From assembly GCA_964518335.1 (NCBI GenBank), contig CAZFDT010000025.1, positions 3,802 through 67,801 of the forward strand: a stretch of 64,000 nt of DNA, written 5' to 3'. The translations under genes were made by a program, and so were the position numbers. Positions 59,163-64,000 of this stretch are shown here, in pieces. The stretch comes from CAZFDT01 sp964518335 (GTDB taxonomy: Bacteria > Planctomycetota > Phycisphaerae > Phycisphaerales > Phycisphaeraceae). The notes under the pieces are model-generated. The model did not search any database. It was not told the DNA's origin and was given only the letters and a program-made list of their open reading frames with translations. Numbering within the stretch: the first letter of the stretch is position 1; each line of letters begins with the position of its first letter.

Positions 59163-59900
59163 CTACTCGCTCTTCTTCACGTCCAGCAGTTCGACCTCGA
59201 AGATGAGCGTCGAGTTGGGACCGATGCCCGCGCGCGGCGCGCCCTGCTCACCGTACGCCAGGTCCGGGGGAATCACGAAGCGATACCGCGCCCCCTTGGT
59301 CATCAGTTGCACGCCCTCGCTCCAACCGGGCACGACGCCGTCGAGCGAGAACGACGCCGGCTCACCGCGCTGCTCGCTCGAGTCGAACACCTGACCGTTC
59401 AGCAGCGTCCCCGTGTAATGCACCGTCACCGTGTCGGTCGGGCCGGGCTTGTCGCCCTGGCCTTCCTTGAGCACCTCGTACTGCAGGCCGCTGGCGGTCG
59501 TCTTCACGCCCTCCTTCTTGCCGTTCTCCACCAGGTACGCCTTGCCCGCGTCGGTGTTGGTCTTCATCTGGTCGGACTGCATCTTCTGCGACAGGGCCAT
59601 CATCGCCTGCTGCATCTGCTCGGGTGTGATCTTCGGGTCAGCGCTGGCCATGCCGTCGCGCAGGCCCGAGATCATCGCGTCGACATCCACCGGCACGCCC
59701 TGGGCCTTGAGCTTGCTGCCGATGTCCATGCCGATGGCGTAGCTCACCTTCTGGGCATCGCTTTCGAGTCCCGCCGGCGTCGCCGGCTCGGCCGCAGCGG
59801 GCGCCGCCGCCTCGTCCTGGGCTCGCGCGGGCGCGGTGAAGCAAGCAGCCATCGCCACAACGACCAGCGCGGGGGCGATCCGATCAGCAATGCAGGCCAT
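59163..59900 (-). CDS. FKBP-type peptidyl-prolyl isomerase (Mip/FklB-like), exported
   Basis: About 245 residues. Three ATGs follow each other; GGAG (59907-59910) is best spaced from the third (59900). A signal peptide (MACIADRIAPALVVVAMAACFTAPARAQ) directs export. The N-terminal helical dimerisation domain (~40-120, QKVSYAIGMDIGSKLKAQG) is followed by the FKBP domain (~130-240) with VTVHYTGTLLNGQVFDSS, VIPGW-like VVPGWSEG, and YGEQGAPRAGIGPNSTLIFEVEL. It helps fold periplasmic proteins. Length fits Mip-type isomerases. Confidence 0.9.
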   Translation of the reverse strand: MACIADRIAPALVVVAMAACFTAPARAQDEAAAPAAAEPATPAGLESDAQKVSYAIGMDIGSKLKAQGVPVDVDAMISGLRDGMASADPKITPEQMQQAMMALSQKMQSDQMKTNTDAGKAYLVENGKKEGVKTTASGLQYEVLKEGQGDKPGPTDTVTVHYTGTLLNGQVFDSSEQRGEPASFSLDGVVPGWSEGVQLMTKGARYRFVIPPDLAYGEQGAPRAGIGPNSTLIFEVELLDVKKSE

Positions 59901-60031
59901 CATCATCTCCAGGGGTTATGCCCGACGACCCATCGCGTCAGGCGGGCTCACATCATAGCCCGGCGACACGCATCTCGCCGCCCCGTGCATGGGAGATAGG
60001 GATCGCCAGCGGCGCGACGAGGGGTGACGAC

Positions 60032-60180
60032 AAAAAAACCGGCCGGGCAAGATCGGTTGGGTTCACCAGAAACCACTCGGTCTCGCTCGGTCGGCTGTTT
60101 CCTGGCCGCCTCTCGTATCTTCCTTCTCCGCATCTCGGATGGCCGGTCGAGCCGGCGTACCCATCAGGCGACCAGTTCAT
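60032..60180 (-). ncRNA. Candidate small RNA or long FKBP leader
   Basis: Starts just after a strong promoter. Predicted local hairpins: GCCGG/CCGGC (loop CUCGA) near the 5' end, CGGC/GCCG (loop CAGGAAACA), CCAG(G)AAAC/GUUUCUGG, and a final AACCG/CGGUU followed by seven U. It does not match 4.5S, 6S, tmRNA or RNase P motifs. It could also be an attenuated leader of the FKBP gene. Confidence 0.4.
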
Positions 60181-60185
60181 CTACT

Positions 60186-60213
60186 ATTATCCCACCCCGC
60201 CCCGACAGGTCAA
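60186..60213 (-). promoter_or_regulatory. Sigma-70-type promoter facing FKBP
   Basis: Minus strand: -35 TTGACC (60213-60208), 16-base spacer, -10 GATAAT (60191-60186). Confidence 0.65.
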
Positions 60214-60267
60214 GAAAAAACGCGTGTTTCCTGCAAATCTTCCGATGTGTTGCAACCCCCCGTGCGG

Positions 60268-61224
60268 TCAGCAGTTGGCATTCGCGCCCGGCGCCGCCGC
60301 CCGCACCGCCATCCGCACCAGGCGATCCACCAGGCGCGGCATCGGCAGGCCCGCCTTCGCCGCCGCCATCGGCAGCAGCGAGTGCGTCGTGAACCCCGGC
60401 AGCGTGTTCACCTCGATGACCTGCGGGCCCGCGCTCGCATCCACCATGAAGTCCACACGCGACAGATGCCGGCAACCCAGCGTCCGGTGCGCCTGCACCG
60501 CCAGCAGCCGCAGCTTCGCCTCGACCGTCTCCGGCTGATCGCCGAACAGATAGCGCGTGTCGTCGCGCTCGTACTTGGCGTCGTAGTCGTAATACGCCGT
60601 GGCCGGCACAATGTGGATCGGCGGCAGCGCCGTCGCATCGTCCCCATCGCCCAGCACGCCCACCGTCATCTCCGCACCCTTCACGTAACGCTCCACCAGC
60701 ACCTGCTCGTAGCGATCCGCCAGCTTCGCCAGCGCCGCCTGGGCCTCCTCGGTCGTCGCGCAGATGAACAGGTCGATGCTGCTGCCCTCGCGCAACGGCT
60801 TGAGCACCAGCGGCGGCTTGATCTTCAGCTCGGTCGCCGCCGCCCCGGCCGGGGCCAACTCGAAGTCCGGCGTCGGCAGATGATGCCGCGCCAACGCCAC
60901 CTTCGTCTGCTGCTTGTCCATGCACAACGCCGCGGCGATGTGACGCGACCCGACGTACGCCACCCCACGCGCATCGAGGATCGTCTGCAGCCCGCCCCCC
61001 TCGCCCCACGCCCCGTGCAGGATCGGGAACATCGCGTCGAACCCGCCGGCGGCAAACTCGTCCAACGCCGACAGATCGTCCGGCAGGATGTCGCGCTGCA
61101 CCACGTCGTGACCGGCCGCACGCACCGCCTCCGTCACCTGCGCCCCCGACGCCAGGCTCACCGGCCTCTCACGATCGGGGCCGCCGGCGAGCACCATCAC
61201 TTTGAGTCGAGTATTGGAGGACAT
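60268..61224 (-). CDS. ddl: D-alanine--D-alanine ligase
   Basis: 318 residues from the ATG at 61224 (GGAGG-like sequence upstream). ATP-grasp enzyme joining two D-Ala for peptidoglycan. Landmarks are VMVLAGGPDRERPVSL, ILHGAWGEGGGLQTIL, CMDKQQTK, PLVLKPLREGSSI, YDYDAKY, RVDFMVD and IEVNTLPGFTTHSL. All ATP-grasp residues are present. Its presence argues for a peptidoglycan-containing cell wall. Confidence 0.93.
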   Translation of the reverse strand: MSSNTRLKVMVLAGGPDRERPVSLASGAQVTEAVRAAGHDVVQRDILPDDLSALDEFAAGGFDAMFPILHGAWGEGGGLQTILDARGVAYVGSRHIAAALCMDKQQTKVALARHHLPTPDFELAPAGAAATELKIKPPLVLKPLREGSSIDLFICATTEEAQAALAKLADRYEQVLVERYVKGAEMTVGVLGDGDDATALPPIHIVPATAYYDYDAKYERDDTRYLFGDQPETVEAKLRLLAVQAHRTLGCRHLSRVDFMVDASAGPQVIEVNTLPGFTTHSLLPMAAAKAGLPMPRLVDRLVRMAVRAAAPGANANC

Positions 61225-61231
61225 TCGGGAT

Positions 61232-61300
61232 GGGGGGTTGGGTTTGGGAGTTAGGGAAAGCATTTTGCCTTTTGCACTTTGCCTTGTGCCTTACTCCCCC
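61232..61300 (+). repeat. TTTTGCCTTTTGCAC microrepeat upstream of ddl
   Basis: A run of degenerate TTTGCC/TTTGCAC units (61262-61292), preceded by a G-rich TTGGGTTTGGGAG tract. A simple repeat, AT-richer than its surroundings, between genes. Confidence 0.6.
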
Positions 61301-61302
61301 CT

Positions 61303-61620
61303 TCATCGACCACCGCGCACCACCAGCACGTAAAAGAGCGTGGTCAGCACCAGGGCGGTGCATCCCAGGGCGATACCCGTCAGCGCCAGGCCGCGCCCCA
61401 GCAGTGGCGGCCGACGCTTGATCTCGCGCAGCCCCATCACGCCCAGCACGATCGCCAGCACGCCCAGCGCCACGCCCAGCACCATGGTGAAGAAGTCGAT
61501 CACCGCCACGATGCCGAACGGCACGCTGAACACCGCGTACCCGCTGCGGGCGCGCACCCACAGCCCCAACCGCTCGACGCGATCCCGCTCCGCCTGCGAC
61601 TCTCGACCCAAAAACGCCAT
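61303..61620 (-). CDS. Small two- or three-TM protein, DUF4190-like
   Basis: 105 residues. Two long hydrophobic segments (~30-60, SVPFGIVAVIDFFTMVLGVALGVLAIVLGVMG, and ~75-100, GRGLALTGIALGCTALVLTTLFYVLVV) joined by LREIKRRPPLLG. The pattern of a membrane pair joined by a basic loop with GRGLALTGI resembles DUF4190. Function unknown. Confidence 0.65.
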   Translation of the reverse strand: MAFLGRESQAERDRVERLGLWVRARSGYAVFSVPFGIVAVIDFFTMVLGVALGVLAIVLGVMGLREIKRRPPLLGRGLALTGIALGCTALVLTTLFYVLVVRGGR

Positions 61621-61680
61621 GGCCCGATTGTACGCCCACCTGCTTCGGTCGGCCCGGCCGCGATCGTGCGCCGGCGCGCG

Positions 61681-62400
61681 CTACGGCACATCGCGCTGCC
61701 ACCAGTAGGCTTCGCGCGTGACGGGGTTCCACGAGTGCAGGGGGAGCATGTCGGCGAAGGGGACCCACTTGCCCGAGCCGTCGGCGAAGAGGTGGTTGCC
61801 GCCGCGGGGAGTTCCGGGGGTGCCGTCGGCGTCCTGCGCGCCGTGGGCGGGGATGCCGCCGAAGCGTAGCGCCGAGCCGCCGCCCCAGACGCTGTCGATA
61901 CGGAGCGTGGCGTCGGCGACGAGGGCGCGGCCGCTGGTCGCGTCGTCCAAGCCGATAGGGCTGCGGCCGGGGACGACGCCCGCCAGCGATCGCCACATCG
62001 GGATGCCGCCGAAATACTGGTAGCCGTGGCTCACCTGGTCGAGGAAGCCCGGCTCGCGGAAGGGCGTGAAGTTGCGCGACGGGCACTGCCACGCCGCGTC
62101 GTTCATGCCGTAGGTGGCAAAGCGATCGTAGTCGGCGATCCACAGGCAGGTCTGCACGGCCATGTCGGGCGCGTTGAGCTTGGCGGAGACGAATCGGCCG
62201 CGATGATCCACGGCGAACGCCACGCTCGCCGTGGCGATCTGACGCTCCCCGGCGAGGCACTTGGCGTCAATCGCCGCCTGCTTCGCCCGGCCCAGTGCCG
62301 GCAACAGCAACGCCACCAGCAGCGACACGATCCCCATCACCACGAGCAGCTCCAGCAACGTGAAGGCGCGAGCGACACGGCGGGCAACGTTGGCGGTCAT
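61681..62400 (-). CDS. Pseudopilin-like protein with prepilin signature (second copy)
   Basis: 239 residues from the ATG at 62400. Prepilin cleavage region RAFTLLELLVVMGIVSLLVALLLPAL with the Glu at mature position 5, then a ~200-residue secreted domain (CLAGERQIATASVAFAVDHRGRF, CPSRNFTPFREPGFLDQVSHGYQYFGG, GGNHLFADGSGKWVP). Same family type as 48605-49489 but clearly diverged. Confidence 0.87.
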   Translation of the reverse strand: MTANVARRVARAFTLLELLVVMGIVSLLVALLLPALGRAKQAAIDAKCLAGERQIATASVAFAVDHRGRFVSAKLNAPDMAVQTCLWIADYDRFATYGMNDAAWQCPSRNFTPFREPGFLDQVSHGYQYFGGIPMWRSLAGVVPGRSPIGLDDATSGRALVADATLRIDSVWGGGSALRFGGIPAHGAQDADGTPGTPRGGNHLFADGSGKWVPFADMLPLHSWNPVTREAYWWQRDVP

Positions 62401-62955
62401 GGCAGGCTCCTCGATGGATGGTCCTGCGATAACCCGCGTCAAGAGGGCGGTAAACCCCTCACGCCCGGCCTGTCGTCCACGGCCGCCGGCGCCGGGCCAG
62501 CCCGGCCCGGCGCCCCGGCGATCGTGCCGCGCCCCATCGCCCCCGCCGCGCTACCCCGCCGCCCGCTCCCGCTCCCACGCCTCGATGATCGGCCGGAGTG
62601 TTGCGGAGCTTCCGGGGGGCGGGCATGGGGGTGCAGTGTAACACCGGCACGCGCGGCGATGGAAATATTCCCCGCGACGACTATGCGCGGCAGGGGGGTG
62701 GGGTAGAATAGTGTTGCAGTGGAACGGGGCTCGGGGGGCTCGGGTATCGGGTATGGGGTATCGGGTATGGGGTATCGGGTATGGGGTATGGGGTATCGGA
62801 AGGCGTAAGGCAATGGGAGCGGGTCGTATGCAACGGTTTGCTCTTACTTTCAACATCCGCCATTCGACATGCGCCATGTCGCCGGAGGTCCACTGTCATT
62901 TTGGCGGGCGCGTCGTGTGGTGAAGATGAAAACCCAGTGATTCCGATTAACCGCT
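62401..62955. other. 555-base gap with low-complexity repeats
   Basis: Contains a very G+C-rich stretch (62478-62560), the GGGTATC microrepeat (62745-62805), and a third repeat type CCATTCGACATGCGCCATG (62858-62880). No gene is supported. Confidence 0.5.
62745..62805 (+). repeat. GGGTATCGGGTATG tandem microrepeat
   Basis: About eight degenerate 7-base units (GGGTATC/GGGTATG), the same family as the repeat that forms the ctaA N-terminus. Confidence 0.75.
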
Positions 62956-63948
62956 TCAGCGGCGGCGCGGAGTCTGGGCGGCTTCCTCGGCGGCCTGGCG
63001 GCGGCGCTCCAGTTCCTCGAAGACCTTGAGATCGGCGACGGCGGGGTCGCGCTCCTGTCGCATCGTGCTGGTGACCAGCTCGACGAACTGGGCTGGCGAC
63101 AGGCTGCGCTTCTTGAGCAGATCGGCGAACTGGGCCTCGCTGAGATTGCGGTGGAACCAATCGGCGGGGACGGCGACGACGCGGGGTCGGCGGGAGGAGA
63201 AGGTGCGTCGGCCGGGGGGCAACTCCTCGGCGACGACGGCGATGGCGATGGGCAGTTCCTCACCGCGGTTGGGCCAGCGGTCCTTGGGCTTGAGGCCCTG
63301 GGTGCTGAACCCGACGAGGCGCAGCTCGGAGCGGAAGCCACGGTCGCGCTGGACAGCGGCGGCGGCGTCGCGGGCCTCGAATTGGCGGGCGGTGGTCTCG
63401 GTGGCGGCGCGGCTGTCGCCGCGGCGTTTCTGCTCGTCCTCGAAGGTGCGTTTGGCCTCGCGCAGGGCGGCGTCGTCGATCAGCCAGACCTCTTCGATGA
63501 GCATGTCCTCGGGCCCGAGCACCTCGCTGATGGCGAAGGAGTGGATGTGGCCGTAGTGCCCGGGGCGCATCTCGGGGAGCGTCAACGCGCCGTAGCGGCA
63601 GTCCTCGGTGGGCGGGCTGGTTTCGATGGTGCGCACCATGCCGGGGCTGACGGTGACGCGGTTGGTCTGCGTCTTGGACCGGCGGTACATCTCGATGGAC
63701 AGATGACGGCTGCTGGGGAAGCGGGGCTCCCAGAGAGGCATGGCGACGAAGTCGCCCTCGAAGGCGATGGTCCTGGTGGCAAAGCGACGCCAATGGCGTT
63801 GCCACAGGTCGTGGGTGCGCCCGTCCATGCCCTCGGTGGGCGAGGCCTGAACCGTGGCCTGAGCGTCATTCTGAGCGACGGCGCACCCGGTCGCAATCGC
63901 CACGACTGCCGTCACCAGACACAGTACGGCTGGGGGTCGCATCCACAT
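62956..63948 (-). CDS. Putative lipoprotein of unknown function
   Basis: 330 residues from the ATG at 63948 (63942 possible); a longer start at 63981 is excluded because it lies inside the tRNA. Signal peptide with a lipobox-like VAIATGC (Cys22). The body has no recognised domain; it includes SSRHLSIEMYRRSKTQTN, GHYGHIHSFAISEVLG and a long charged helical part (REAKRTFEDEQKRRGDSR), and ends in a Glu/Arg-rich helix. Function unknown. Confidence 0.7.
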   Translation of the reverse strand: MWMRPPAVLCLVTAVVAIATGCAVAQNDAQATVQASPTEGMDGRTHDLWQRHWRRFATRTIAFEGDFVAMPLWEPRFPSSRHLSIEMYRRSKTQTNRVTVSPGMVRTIETSPPTEDCRYGALTLPEMRPGHYGHIHSFAISEVLGPEDMLIEEVWLIDDAALREAKRTFEDEQKRRGDSRAATETTARQFEARDAAAAVQRDRGFRSELRLVGFSTQGLKPKDRWPNRGEELPIAIAVVAEELPPGRRTFSSRRPRVVAVPADWFHRNLSEAQFADLLKKRSLSPAQFVELVTSTMRQERDPAVADLKVFEELERRRQAAEEAAQTPRRR

Positions 63949-63954
63949 GAGCAA

Positions 63955-64000
63955 TACACCCGGTTGGGCTCGAACCAACAACCTGCGGTTCCGTAGACCG
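63955..64000 (-). tRNA. tRNA-Arg(ACG), 3' part at window edge
   Basis: Minus strand: anticodon stem CGGT/ACCG with loop CTACGGA (anticodon ACG), variable loop AGGTT, T-arm GTTGG-TTCGAGC-CCAAC, acceptor 3' strand CGGGTGT and discriminator A. CCA is not encoded. The 5' half lies outside the window. Confidence 0.88.

Larger units (their letters stand above)
59907..60267. other. 361-base gap holding a candidate small RNA
   Basis: Between FKBP and ddl (both minus strand). It contains the promoter at 60186-60213, a possible ~148-base transcript ending at a T7 run (60032-60038), and ~120 bases to the FKBP Shine-Dalgarno with nothing clear in it. Confidence 0.5.

Noticed and set aside
60032..60180. 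Candidate RNA as SRP (4.5S) RNA
   Set aside because: The GGAAACAGCC segment is only superficially like the SRP loop; the conserved GGAAGGAAGCAGCC core and symmetric loop are missing.
59953..60180. 75-residue open frame starting next to the promoter at 60186-60213
   Set aside because: The ATG is at the expected transcription start with no ribosome site, the product is Arg/Pro/Ser-rich without a domain, and the T-run terminator would cut it.
62956..63981. Longer start of the terminal lipoprotein gene at 63981
   Set aside because: It would begin inside the tRNA-Arg gene; the start at 63948 directly precedes a good signal peptide.
1..64000. CRISPR array, prophage, insertion sequence or rRNA
   Set aside because: No regularly spaced direct repeats, no transposase, integrase or phage structural protein, and no rRNA sequence were found on either strand.

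Overview
The window is high-G+C bacterial chromosome with dense genes on both strands, many GTG/TTG starts and ATGA start/stop overlaps. The gene content points to Planctomycetota, probably a Phycisphaerae-like lineage. This rests on two pseudopilins with the prepilin FTLxELLVV signature and long C-terminal domains, an exosortase fused to EpsI, a giant TPR protein, DUF3616, DUF4058 and ankyrin proteins, and a large multihaem cytochrome beside an aa3 oxidase. The assignment is inference; there is no rRNA in the window. One partial tRNA-Arg(ACG) sits at the right edge.

Layout. 1-2.2 kb: the end of argD coupled to an unknown lipoprotein. 2.2-16.8 kb (minus strand): a respiratory locus read right to left. 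It holds an octahaem cytochrome c with a C-terminal cupredoxin domain, a secreted stand-alone cupredoxin related to that domain, ctaC, ctaD (with a large periplasmic insertion), ctaA, ctaB, ctaE, ctaF, an ABC ATPase and a small two-TM protein. 17.3-31.7 kb (plus strand): an exosortase-EpsI fusion, a TPR protein, a Wzz/BY-kinase-like protein with a degenerate P-loop, a sugar-nucleotide epimerase and a WecA/MraY-type transferase, which together look like an exopolysaccharide and protein-sorting locus; then a DUF3616 protein coupled to a membrane Ser/Thr kinase. 31.7-42 kb: a DCC protein, a CapK-like adenylating enzyme, a giant ankyrin protein with a clear promoter and 5'UTR hairpin, a VOC protein, a toxin-antitoxin-like pair, an esterase, DUF4058 and ribH. 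42-48.5 kb: a double ABC-2 permease, a GT-C-like membrane protein, lptB, a small TM protein, an RluB-type pseudouridine synthase and a ketosynthase lacking both catalytic histidines. 48.6-64 kb: two pseudopilins, a histidine kinase/response regulator pair, a 20-codon lysine-rich microgene with its own promoter and terminator, an EF-G paralogue, bioA, an EAL-CBS-GGDEF protein, a MATE transporter, an FKBP isomerase, ddl and small membrane or lipoproteins.

Two signals stand out. The first is the respiratory module. The oxidase has no fused cytochrome c domain, but it lies beside an octahaem-cupredoxin fusion and a free copy of the same cupredoxin, which suggests an unusual copper/haem electron-delivery route. 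The second is a dispersed hairpin element with about a dozen copies. Its loop (GAGTCTTCGA) is nearly constant and its stem varies with compensatory changes. It often occurs as inverted pairs at gene ends, and it is found inside the rluB-type coding sequence. Several simple 'text-like' microrepeats also occur, and two of them have entered coding sequences (bioA and the start of ctaA).
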